This document shows positions 58,001 to 64,000 of a DNA stretch of 64,000 nt, piece after piece (positions within the stretch are counted from its first letter, which is position 1; every line of letters begins with the position of its first letter). Origin of the DNA: CADEED01 sp963711635 (GTDB taxonomy: Bacteria; Pseudomonadota; Gammaproteobacteria; Steroidobacterales; Steroidobacteraceae); assembly GCA_963711635.1 (NCBI GenBank), contig CAVQEZ010000019.1, positions 124,001-188,000 of the forward strand. Direction: 5' to 3'. The notes beneath the pieces are model-generated. The model ran no database searches. It was not told where the DNA came from and saw nothing but the letters and a program-made list of their open reading frames with translations. Both the position numbers and the translations under genes were made by a program.

Positions 58001-58202
58001 GCGCCGTGTAGCCGAGCTCTTTCGCGCGCGACACCAGCTCCTCCGCATGCGAGGCGCCGCGCAGGAAACTGAAATTGCTGAGGCAGTGAAGCTCGGCGTA
58101 AGGAAATGGGGACAGTCCCCAATTCCGCGCTTGCGGGCAAATGGGGTCAGACCTCACGGCGGGAGTTTTCACTTCGTGCTGCATTGATGAGGTCTGACCC
58201 AT
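55020..58202 (-). CDS. dnaE2: Error-prone DNA polymerase DnaE2 (ImuC)
   Basis: 1,060 residues, C-family polymerase of the SOS mutasome. PHP domain starts at YAELHCLSNFSFLRGASHAE (residue 35). The palm has PDIDIDFEHERREEVIQYIY; the fingers contain SQHVGGFVISQG; a helix-hairpin-helix (LRRSMAAWKRRGGLGHFEKR) and an OB fold (VRVAGIVTARQRPQSAGGVM) follow; it ends SRDFR, the usual DnaE2 tail. Residues 1-34 are encoded by a 133-bp inserted repeat. Without it, the gene would start ATG AAT TAC GCC overlapping the imuB stop. The current start (58202, or Met7 at 58184) lies in the repeat, so expression may be altered. Confidence 0.93.
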   Translation of the reverse strand: MGQTSSMQHEVKTPAVRSDPICPQARNWGLSPFPYAELHCLSNFSFLRGASHAEELVSRAKELGYTALAITDECSLAGVVRAHTAAKKIDGIKLLIGAEFTLECGLRLVIIARNRAGYGRLSRLITRGRRQAEKGSYRLGRADVEEFLAADTSGTLALWLPGSRDAAAADQGTWIARVFAQRAWIAVELLRDGGDREHLQSCQRFGLQHGLPLTAAGDVHMHVRERRGLQDALTAVRHGVTLAEAGTRLFPNGERHLREPERLAKLYPAELLAETVKIAALVNFSLDELRYEYPRELVPEGETPASHLRKLAEAGARQRWPQGVPEAMRAKIDYELALIGDLKYESYFLTVHDIVSEARRLNILCQGRGSAANSVVCYCLGVTEVDPSRGELLMERFISRERNEPPDIDIDFEHERREEVIQYIYRKYGRDRTALTATVISYRPRSALRDMAKAIGLDAVQAERLSGAMQWWDTTVDADRIREAGFEPDNPQLLHLLWLVGQLLGFPRHLSQHVGGFVISQGLLEELVPIENAAMEDRTVIEWDKDDLDDLGLLKVDVLGLGMLSALRRGLEYVSAFRRRPFTLADVPKEDPRVYEMISRADTIGVFQVESRAQMSMLPRLRPREFYDLVIEVAIVRPGPIQGGMVHPYLRRRQGLEPVTYPSDAVKGVLSRTLGVPIFQEQVMQLAIVAAGFTPGEADQLRRSMAAWKRRGGLGHFEKRLIAGMSERGYDESFARQIFTQIQGFGEYGFPESHAASFALLVYSSAWLKCHEPAAFTAALLNSQPMGFYAPAQLVRDARDHGVEVCPISTCASDWDCTLERRADGEPALRLGLRMVKSLGKEAAARIVAARTAAPFASVQDLALRAVLERRELEALADAGALRELSGNRHLTFWQVAASEQELPLAPVPLAPEGTPLLMPPTEGQNIAADYRSAGFTLGRHPLTLLREELAAGHVLTAAALRELPQGRVVRVAGIVTARQRPQSAGGVMFITLEDETGYVNLIVWERVWSGARRVASGARLLEVHGLLQKEAGVTHVVARRLVDRTRLLGNVVTQSRDFR

Positions 58203-58234
58203 TTGCTGAGGAATTGGGGACTGTCCCCATTTCC
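58102..58234. repeat. 133-bp palindromic element inserted at the imuB-dnaE2 junction
   Basis: Perfect 25-bp terminal inverted arms at 58102-58126 and 58210-58234, each itself containing the small palindrome GGGGACNGTCCCC. A second nested inverted pair of 17-18 bp (58139-58156 and 58188-58204, core GGTCAGACCTCA) surrounds a 31-base centre. Removing exactly 133 bp restores an ATGA overlap and a canonical dnaE2 N-terminus. Similar to REP/MITE elements mobilised by TnpA-REP (RAYT) transposases; no such gene is in the window. Confidence 0.85.
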
Positions 58235-58235
58235 T

Positions 58236-59849
58236 TCATCCAAATATTCCATGCAGGAACCACTGGCGTGCCCCGTCGCATTCGCGATAGATCCACAACA
58301 CGGCGCCAGTGACGTCCTTGGCTACGTAGTAATCGCGGCGGATGTCGCCGCCGTCCCACCAGCCGCTTTCGATGCGCTCGGGACCTGCCAGCAATCGCAG
58401 CGCACCGCCATGCCGCGGACGGCCGCGCTGTGATTCCAGCGGCTGTGGCGCGGCGAGCAACCACATCGGCCGGCCACGGGGGCATGCTTCAGCCGCATCA
58501 GGCCGCGTGCCGGTGATCACGGGCTCGGCCATGCACCAGGCACGCTCCGGCCGATGTTCCGACACGCGACGAATGCCATAGAGCGCCTGCGCACCCAGCC
58601 GGGCGCGCAGATGCTCGACCAGCGAGGGCATTTCGCCCGTGCTGACATGACCGTGTTCGCCCGGCGACCACAGGGAGCGGCTCGCCAGCGACAGCGGGCG
58701 CAGCGCTCCACCGCGCAGCTCGCAGCGGCGTACCGGCTCGGGCAATACCAGCGATGCCAGGCGCTCCCGCAACAGGCAGGTGAACCGTTCGGCACCGGCC
58801 TCGGGTGCGGCCAGTCGCAGCGTGCACAGCGTCGGGGCAGCACGGTAATGGTGAAAACGGCATTGCAGCGCCGTCACGCCGCGCTGACGCGCCCGCAGGA
58901 ATTGCTCGAGCTGCCCGAGCAATGGCGCCAGCGCCTGCAGGATGCGTTCGTGATCCTCGATTTCATGATCGAGATCGAGCGCGCCGCGATAACGTTCCCG
59001 CGGTGCGAGCCGCGCCCGTGGATCGGCACGTTTGCCCAGCAGGCGATCCAGATCGGCGAGCAGCTGCGGGCCGAAGCGCCGCGCGAATCCGGCGCGTGGC
59101 AGACGCAGCAGCTCGCCCAGCGTGCGCACGCCCATGGCCGCGAGCCGCGCGATATGTTCTTCCGGCCAGCGCAATACGGCCAGCGGCAGTGGTTTGAGCC
59201 TCGCGGGCAGCACCGCCGGATCGGTGATGAAGCAGCGTGCGCCGGCGCGCGCCGCCGCCAGCGCCGCGAGCGCCGTCGGGGCGAGCGTGAAATGCGGCGC
59301 GGCGCGCAGCTGCGTGAGCAGCGCATCGGCGCGGCAGACGTTGCGCAGGCGGCGGCACAGTTCGCGCAGACCGCCGAACAGCGCGATGCTGGGTTTGATC
59401 TCGAGCAGCAGGCCGTCGGGCGATTCGATGGAAACCTGTGGCGTGAACGCGCAGGCGAGCGCCGCCAGGTGCTGCATCAACTCGCGCTCACGGGTGGCAT
59501 CGCGCGGACGCGGCTCGATGTGGGGCGCGACCGCGAGCGCCGCGGCCAGTGTCATGCCGGGACGCACTCCATCCGCCTGTGCCTGCGCGTCGGCATCGAA
59601 GATGCGTTGATTGTGGTCGTCGGAATCGACCACCACGAGCGGGCGCGTATCCCCGGGCCTGCGCAGCGCCAGCAGCCCGAGTTGCGGCAGGTGCGCGGCC
59701 ACCCACAACTCGCGCGGCTCGAGTTTGAGCGCCGCCTGGGAGTCTGGCCCCTTGGGCGGAGGCGACGCCGGCCGCACCCGTAAAACGGACGGCGTCGCAC
59801 TCGACCCAGGAAGTGGAAAAGTCAGTCGATAGGAACGGGGATGCTGCAT
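58236..59849 (-). CDS. imuB: ImuB, catalytically degenerate Y-family polymerase of the mutasome
   Basis: 537 residues. N-terminal polymerase-like half: LWVAAHLPQLGLLALRRPGD, VVVDSDDHNQRIFDADAQAQ, GVRPGMTLAAALAVAPHIEP, SIESPDGLLLEIKPSIALFG. The acidic metal ligands of true Y polymerases are not all kept, as in other ImuB proteins. It acts as the adaptor linking DnaE2 to the beta clamp. The start is ATG at 59849, 4 bases after the imuA stop; the frame to 59894 would overlap imuA. The stop TGA overlaps a vestigial ATG at 58239, presumably the ancestral dnaE2 start. Confidence 0.93.
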   Translation of the reverse strand: MQHPRSYRLTFPLPGSSATPSVLRVRPASPPPKGPDSQAALKLEPRELWVAAHLPQLGLLALRRPGDTRPLVVVDSDDHNQRIFDADAQAQADGVRPGMTLAAALAVAPHIEPRPRDATRERELMQHLAALACAFTPQVSIESPDGLLLEIKPSIALFGGLRELCRRLRNVCRADALLTQLRAAPHFTLAPTALAALAAARAGARCFITDPAVLPARLKPLPLAVLRWPEEHIARLAAMGVRTLGELLRLPRAGFARRFGPQLLADLDRLLGKRADPRARLAPRERYRGALDLDHEIEDHERILQALAPLLGQLEQFLRARQRGVTALQCRFHHYRAAPTLCTLRLAAPEAGAERFTCLLRERLASLVLPEPVRRCELRGGALRPLSLASRSLWSPGEHGHVSTGEMPSLVEHLRARLGAQALYGIRRVSEHRPERAWCMAEPVITGTRPDAAEACPRGRPMWLLAAPQPLESQRGRPRHGGALRLLAGPERIESGWWDGGDIRRDYYVAKDVTGAVLWIYRECDGARQWFLHGIFG

Positions 59850-59853
59850 GCGT

Positions 59854-60555
59854 TCATGCCGCGGCCGCGGTCCAGGTGACATCGATGGGCACACGGCTGC
59901 CGCCGCGGCTCTTGATGAGCGTCAGGCGCGCGCCGTGACGACCGGGCTCCTTCAGGGGCTCGAGCGCAACCCGCAACATGGCCGGGGATGCCAGGTGCGC
60001 GAACTGCTGGCTGCGAAACAGCACTCCGAGCGCGCGCCCCTGCTCCGCCGCGAGTTGCAGCCGGCGGATGGCACGCGGGCTGACGCGCGGCAACCAGGCC
60101 AGCGCCATTCCGCACGCCCCCGAACGCAGCGCCTGCTCCATCGCCCATATATTCATATGGACGCCGTCCCCTTCTTTCACAAACAAGGGACGGCGTGAAG
60201 AGTGGGGCGCAAGCCCCTGAGGAAAGCGCACCACGAGCATGCGATCGAGCGCGACACCGTGCGATTCGAGCGCCGGCGCATAGGGCTCGTGCGGCGGCGA
60301 CACCCAGGTGCACCAGCGTGCCGGCATGGTTTGCGACAGCGCCGCCAGCACGGGCAACAGTAGATAGAGCTCGCCGACGCCGGGTTGCGGCGTGAGTATC
60401 TCTACGAGCCCGTGACGCGGCCAGCCGCCGCCGGGAAGCCCGGCGTCGAGCGCGGCAAAACCCGTGGAGAGGGTTTCCACGGCGGCACGGCTCCGCCCGC
60501 GCCACACCGACGGGTGGGCGAGCAACTCCTGTAGTTGCTGATCGTTGGCTGACAT
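59854..60555 (-). CDS. imuA: ImuA (SulA/RecA-like) mutasome protein
   Basis: A 233-residue RecA-fold-like protein that interacts with ImuB and RecA. VWRGRSRAAVETLSTGFAAL followed by DAGLPGGGWPRHGLVEILTP is the family start; GVGELYLLLPVLAAL replaces a Walker-like segment; EQALRSGACGMALAWLP is conserved. Residues about 120-132 (RRPLFVKEGDGV) are encoded by an in-frame 36-bp palindrome that looks foreign to the family. It starts 19 bases after the DUF3224 gene and probably belongs to the lexA operon. Confidence 0.92.
   Translation of the reverse strand: MSANDQQLQELLAHPSVWRGRSRAAVETLSTGFAALDAGLPGGGWPRHGLVEILTPQPGVGELYLLLPVLAALSQTMPARWCTWVSPPHEPYAPALESHGVALDRMLVVRFPQGLAPHSSRRPLFVKEGDGVHMNIWAMEQALRSGACGMALAWLPRVSPRAIRRLQLAAEQGRALGVLFRSQQFAHLASPAMLRVALEPLKEPGRHGARLTLIKSRGGSRVPIDVTWTAAAA
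60161..60196. repeat. 36-bp palindrome inside the imuA coding sequence
   Basis: ACGCCGTCCC (60161-60170) and GGGACGGCGT (60187-60196) are perfect 10-bp arms with a 16-base loop. The length is exactly 12 codons, keeping the imuA frame. The loop TTTCACAAACAAGG resembles the loop of the palindrome at 33813-33851 (TTTCACGGACAAGG). Confidence 0.7.
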
Positions 60556-60574
60556 GAAGAACGCGCCGTCGTAC

Positions 60575-61033
60575 TCACATCGAAGCCGGCCGGGCCGTCG
60601 AACCAGCCGCCTTCAGCCGCCCCTGCGCGGGGATGCCCTCTCGAGATATTGAATAGATGAAGTCGTAGAAATGCCTGCCGTCGATGACGTTGATGCTCAA
60701 CGTGCCGCTCAGGCCCGTGAGCTCATCGGTGCCCGAATCCGGCACCACCATGATGGACAATGACGGCACACCGCGATTCATGGCGCCCGAGTGTTGCAGC
60801 ATGAAGCTGCCCCTGAGCCCGTCGAGCTCACCCGTGACGTGATCGATGGCCACGTAACCGGCCGAATTCTTGACGGGAGTCATGGCCGACAACATCTGGC
60901 CGCGCGCGGAAGCGGCAAGATCGCCGCTGAATTTCTTGATGAGCAGCATGCGACCCAGCATGACCTCCGTGGATACCTCGGCATTCGGCAGCGGCTGCAG
61001 GCTGACTTCGAAACTGCCCGTGGCCCTCTTCAT
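60575..61033 (-). CDS. DUF3224 domain protein
   Basis: 152 residues matching the DUF3224 family: ATGSFEVSLQPLPN, LLIKKFSGDLAASARGQMLS, KNSAGYVAIDHVTGELDGLR, GSFMLQHSGAMNRGVPSLSI, VVPDSGTDELTGLSG. These are soluble small beta-barrel proteins of unknown function, often near glyoxalase or SRPBCC genes. The ATG at 61033 has GAGG eight bases upstream; the open frame to 61405 overlaps the VOC gene in another frame. It sits inside the lexA-imuA operon. Confidence 0.88.
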   Translation of the reverse strand: MKRATGSFEVSLQPLPNAEVSTEVMLGRMLLIKKFSGDLAASARGQMLSAMTPVKNSAGYVAIDHVTGELDGLRGSFMLQHSGAMNRGVPSLSIMVVPDSGTDELTGLSGTLSINVIDGRHFYDFIYSISREGIPAQGRLKAAGSTARPASM

Positions 61034-61043
61034 TTTGAAAACC

Positions 61044-61451
61044 TCATTTTGCTTCTTGCCTTTCGGACAAGCTGAAGTTCGGGTTTTCGATGATCCCGAA
61101 CACATTGCCCCAGGGATCGAGCACGTCGGCGATGAGAATGCCTTCGCCCACGTCCTGGATCTCGCCACGAGGTGCGGCTCCGAGTTCGAGCAGCCGGGCG
61201 TATGACGATTTGGCGTCTTTGACACCCCAGTAGGCACCGTAAGCTCGTGGAGTATTACCCGGCTCTCTATCGGGCCCTCCGTCGGGAGACAACCCGAGCT
61301 CGAAACCCCCGACATTGAAACCCACGTAGAACGGCTGATCGAAGTAAGGCGGAAAGCCCAGCACTTTCGTGTACCAGAGCTTGGCCGCGGCAATGTCATC
61401 GACATAGCAGAAAGCGGAACGCAGTCCTAACAACACGTGTTCACAGGTCAC
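61044..61451 (-). CDS. VOC-family (glyoxalase/bleomycin-resistance-like) protein
   Basis: 135 residues, one vicinal-oxygen-chelate unit of paired beta-alpha-beta modules: AFCYVDDIAAAKLWYTKVLG, FYVGFNVGGFELGLSPDGG, AYWGVKDAKSSYARLLELGA and ILIADVLDPWGNVFGIIENP. The usual metal ligands are only partly present, so it may bind rather than turn over a small molecule. The start is GTG at 61451, overlapping lexA by 11 bases, with GGAG just upstream, giving translational coupling to lexA. Confidence 0.88.
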   Translation of the reverse strand: MTCEHVLLGLRSAFCYVDDIAAAKLWYTKVLGFPPYFDQPFYVGFNVGGFELGLSPDGGPDREPGNTPRAYGAYWGVKDAKSSYARLLELGAAPRGEIQDVGEGILIADVLDPWGNVFGIIENPNFSLSERQEAK

Positions 61452-62127
61452 GCTCCACTCCTATCAGCGAGCGACGGCTTTGCCCCACCGCAGCCTGTGT
61501 AAAAATCATGCGGCGAGCGCTTTGCCCCTCCGCAAGCACGCCCACCACCACGCCTTCGATGATCAGCGGGTCTTCCTTGATGTTGACCTTGATGGGTTCG
61601 AAGTCGGTGTTCTCGGGCAGCAGCCAGACCACGGAGCCTTCCTGCTTGTAGCGCTTGACCGTGACTTCGTTTTCCAGGCGCGCCACGATGATCTGCCGAT
61701 TGCGTACTTCCGGCGTACGATGCACGGCCACGAGATCGCCATCGAGGATGCCGGCGTCTTTCATCGACATGCCCACGACCTTCAAGAGGTAATGCGGCTT
61801 GGGCTGGAAGATGCTGGGATCGATGTCGAGGCGCGATTCGATGTTCTCTTCGGCGAGAATGGGACGGCCCGCGGCGACACGGCCGATGAGCGGCAAGCCC
61901 ATTTGCTCGCGCATGGTGTCCATGAGCTTGATGCCGCGCGAGGCACCCGGCACCAGCGCGATGACACCCTTGCGCGCCAGGGCGCGCAGGTGTTCTTCGG
62001 CAGCGTTGGGGGATTTGAAGCCGAGCTCATTGGCGATCTCGGCGCGCGTGGGGGGCATGCCGGTTTCGTTGATGGCACGCTGGATGAGACGCAGGATTTC
62101 GGTTTGGCGCGGAGTGAGATCGGACAT
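61441..62127 (-). CDS. lexA: LexA repressor
   Basis: 228 residues. Winged-helix DNA-binding domain 1-70 (LTPRQTEILRLIQRAINETG, PPTRAEIANELGFKSPNAAE). Cleavage site Ala-Gly in GRVAAGRPILAEENIE, catalytic Ser in VGMSMKDAGILDGDLV, catalytic Lys in NEVTVKRYKQEG. RecA-stimulated self-cleavage lifts SOS repression. The C-terminus extends about 25 residues past the usual end (IFTQAAVGQSRRSLIGVERD), which is unusual. AAGGA precedes the ATG. It heads lexA-VOC-DUF3224-imuA-imuB-dnaE2. Confidence 0.95.
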   Translation of the reverse strand: MSDLTPRQTEILRLIQRAINETGMPPTRAEIANELGFKSPNAAEEHLRALARKGVIALVPGASRGIKLMDTMREQMGLPLIGRVAAGRPILAEENIESRLDIDPSIFQPKPHYLLKVVGMSMKDAGILDGDLVAVHRTPEVRNRQIIVARLENEVTVKRYKQEGSVVWLLPENTDFEPIKVNIKEDPLIIEGVVVGVLAEGQSARRMIFTQAAVGQSRRSLIGVERDL

Positions 62128-62162
62128 GGCGGATTCCTTTAAAGAAGAATCAGGGCTGAGGA

Positions 62163-62191
62163 TTTGTACACTGTGAATTTATCCAGGTCAA
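62163..62191 (-). promoter_or_regulatory. Candidate lexA operon promoter
   Basis: On the minus strand TTGACC (62191-62186) and TACAAA (62168-62163) are separated by 17 bases, about 36 bases before the lexA ATG. A TGTACA palindrome overlaps the -10. I do not see a recognised LexA box and do not assign one. The region overlaps the start of the divergent flavoprotein gene. Confidence 0.5.
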
Positions 62192-63825
62192 GCGTCCAAA
62201 GCCGCTACGACGTGGTGATCGTCGGCGGCGGCCACAACGGCCTCACCTGTGCCTGCTACCTGGCCAAATCGGGCCTTTCGGTGGCCGTTTTCGAGCGCCG
62301 CGGCATCCTCGGCGGGGCCGCGGTCACCGAGGAATTCCACCCTGGCTTCCGCAACTCCACCGCCAGCTACACGGTGAGCCTGCTGAACCCCAAGGTGATC
62401 CGCGATCTGAGGCTCGAGCAGCACGGCCTGAAAGTCCTCGAACGCCCCATGCAGAACTTCCTGCCACTGCCCGACGGGCGCGCACTCACCGCCGGCCCCG
62501 CGCAAGTGGATACGGTGGCGGCGGTCCATCGATTTTCGCCGCGCGATGCGGAACGGCTCCCCGCGTACTTCTCCATGCTCGACGGCGCCGTGGAAATGTT
62601 GCGACGCCAGCTGCTGGAAACGCCACCCACCAATCCTCGCCGCCTGCGCGACCTGTGGGGCGCGCTGCAGCTCGGACGTCACTTCCGCAAACTCGCGCCC
62701 GAAGTGCAGCGCGACATCCACGAATTGTTCACGCGCAGCGCCGGCGACTTGTTAGATCACTGGTTCGAGACCGACGCGGTCAAGGCGCTGTACGGTTTCG
62801 ACGCCGTGGTCGGCAACTACGCCAGCCCTTACACGCCCGGCAGCGGCTATGTATTGCTGCACCACGTCTTTGGCGAAGTGAACGGCAAACCCGGCGTGTG
62901 GGGCCACGCGGTTGGCGGCATGGGAGCGATCACACAGGCCATGGCCGCGGAGGCGCGGCGTCTCGGCGTCACGCTCGAGACGGATGCGCCCGTCAAACGC
63001 ATCCTCACCACGCGCGCTCGCGCCACCGGCATCGAGCTGGAAGACGGACGCGTCATCGAAGCCAATGCAATCGCCGCGAATGTCGGGCCCAAGCCGCTCT
63101 ATCTCAAACTGCTCGCCGATGCCGAGCTACCCGCCGAATTCCGCGCGCGCATCGAGCGATTGCGCATGGGCTCGGCGACATTCCGCATGAACGTCGCCCT
63201 GTCCGAGCTGCCGAAATTCACCGCTGCACCGCGCAACGACGGCGGCACGCATCTTTCCTCGGGAATCATCCTCGCGCCATCGCTCGAATACATGGATCAC
63301 GCGTTTGCGGACGCGCGGCTGACCGGAATGTCGCGCGCGCCAATCGTCGAAATGCTGATTCCATCGACGCTCGATGCGTCATTGGCACCAAAGGGAGCTC
63401 ACGTCGCCTCGCTGTTTTGTCAGCATTTCTCCTACAAATTGCCGGGCGGCCGCGACTGGCGTCAGGAACGACAGCGTGCTGTAGACCTCATCCTTTCGAC
63501 GGTGGAATCGTACGCGCCCAACTTTCGCGCAAGCATCCTCGGTCACTCGGCCTTGAGCCCAATTGACTTGGAAGAAAAGCTCGGCCTAGCAGGCGGCGAT
63601 ATTTTCCACGGCGCGTTAGGACTCGATCAATTGTGGGCCGCGCGACCGATGTTAGGTTACGGCGACTACCGCACGCCACTGAAAAGCCTGTACTTGTGCG
63701 GCTCCGGTGCGCACCCGGGCGGCGGAGTCACGGGAATTCCCGGGCACAACGCCGCGCGCGAAATGCTGCGCGATGGCATCGTCAATGGCCGGAGCGTCGA
63801 TGTTAGGGGCCCTAATAGCTCCTGA
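62173..63825 (+). CDS. Phytoene-dehydrogenase-like FAD oxidoreductase (COG1233/PYROXD2 type)
   Basis: A 550-residue flavoprotein. Dinucleotide fold YDVVIVGGGHNGLTCACYLA, then FERRGILGGAAVTEEFHPGF; central GKPGVWGHAVGGMGAITQAM; C-terminal FAD motif LYLCGSGAHPGGGVTGIPGH, which together define the PYROXD2-like branch rather than true carotenoid desaturases. Substrate unknown. The start is uncertain: GTG at 62173 has GAGGA ten bases upstream; TTG at 62164 is also open. It is divergent from lexA and the promoters overlap. No carotenoid genes are nearby. Confidence 0.88.
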   Translation: MNLSRSSVQSRYDVVIVGGGHNGLTCACYLAKSGLSVAVFERRGILGGAAVTEEFHPGFRNSTASYTVSLLNPKVIRDLRLEQHGLKVLERPMQNFLPLPDGRALTAGPAQVDTVAAVHRFSPRDAERLPAYFSMLDGAVEMLRRQLLETPPTNPRRLRDLWGALQLGRHFRKLAPEVQRDIHELFTRSAGDLLDHWFETDAVKALYGFDAVVGNYASPYTPGSGYVLLHHVFGEVNGKPGVWGHAVGGMGAITQAMAAEARRLGVTLETDAPVKRILTTRARATGIELEDGRVIEANAIAANVGPKPLYLKLLADAELPAEFRARIERLRMGSATFRMNVALSELPKFTAAPRNDGGTHLSSGIILAPSLEYMDHAFADARLTGMSRAPIVEMLIPSTLDASLAPKGAHVASLFCQHFSYKLPGGRDWRQERQRAVDLILSTVESYAPNFRASILGHSALSPIDLEEKLGLAGGDIFHGALGLDQLWAARPMLGYGDYRTPLKSLYLCGSGAHPGGGVTGIPGHNAAREMLRDGIVNGRSVDVRGPNSS

Positions 63826-63994
63826 CGCGACTTGTCGCCGCAGGCCGACATCGAACAAATATCAGTTGCAAACAACTCGCGAATTTGTTGCAGTTGCGCC
63901 CGCGTATTAGACGTCTACCTTCTGCTCACATCGCATTCGTTGCGGTTGATAAGCGAAGCGGATTGCTCAACCACCAATAAGGGGATTGATCGTT

Positions 63995-64000
63995 ATGAAG
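63995..64000 (+). CDS. Start of a gene cut by the right edge
   Basis: ATG AAG at the last six bases, preceded by an AAGGGG ribosome site at 63979-63984 with ten bases spacing. The 169 bases before it contain no coding frame I can support and presumably hold its promoter and leader. Nothing can be said about the product. Confidence 0.5.

Noticed and set aside
62128..62200. LexA binding box upstream of lexA
   Set aside because: Only a short TGTACA palindrome overlaps the -10. It does not match the E. coli CTG-N10-CAG box or another motif I could defend, so I do not annotate a site.
63865..63897. Possible inverted repeat TTGCAAACAA / TTTGTTGCAG upstream of the last gene
   Set aside because: The arms mismatch at several positions when aligned; not distinguishable from chance.

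Overview
The window is a GC-rich bacterial chromosome segment from a Gram-negative organism. It carries LolA, an outer-membrane autotransporter, type II secretion genes and SOS genes. The gene order ftsK-lolA-rarA-crcB-serS and trxB-aat-infA-clpA-clpS is a gammaproteobacterial core arrangement. A Steroidobacter/Xanthomonad-like lineage is my inference; nothing in the window proves a species.

Layout. 1-2.5 kb: a truncated GFA-family gene, divergent exonuclease III, then a translationally coupled ArsR regulator / AHSA1-type SRPBCC / glutathione-transferase set with a palindromic operator on the regulator's start codon. 2.5-13.6 kb: a minus-strand signalling block made of a PAS hybrid kinase, a glycosyltransferase-flavoprotein fusion, a giant CheB-CheR-PAS-kinase-receiver protein, a stand-alone CheB and a small outer-membrane barrel. 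13.7-27.3 kb: a DUF4142 protein, a possible 31-residue membrane peptide, and a giant Gly-rich repeat autotransporter (about 4,280 codons) split by two frameshifts. 27.5-33.8 kb: tRNA-Ser(UGA), a LuxR/NarL regulator overlapping tail-to-tail with a membrane hybrid kinase, and a secreted GH9 cellulase. 33.9-48.2 kb: housekeeping genes serS, crcB, rarA, a VanZ-like gene, lolA, ftsK, ald, trxB, a PF04339 acyltransferase, aat, infA, clpA and clpS. 48.3-54.1 kb: gspCDEF of a type II secretion system. 54.2-55.0 kb: an acidic small protein and a cupin. 55-62.1 kb: the SOS mutasome operon lexA-VOC-DUF3224-imuA-imuB-dnaE2. 62.2-63.8 kb: a phytoene-dehydrogenase-like flavoprotein, followed by the first two codons of another gene.

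How the parts fit. LexA should control the error-prone polymerase set downstream of it. GspCDEF would export hydrolases such as the GH9 cellulase. ClpS feeds N-degron substrates to ClpAP, and Aat makes such N-degrons. LolA, the autotransporter and the barrel protein point to an elaborate outer membrane.

The most unusual structure is a family of palindromic elements carrying GGGGAC/GTCCCC motifs. An 837-bp nested one fills the infA-clpA gap from stop codon to stop codon. A 133-bp one has inserted at the imuB-dnaE2 junction and now supplies the start of dnaE2. A 36-bp one lies in frame inside imuA, and a short one sits between the convergent cellulase and serS genes.
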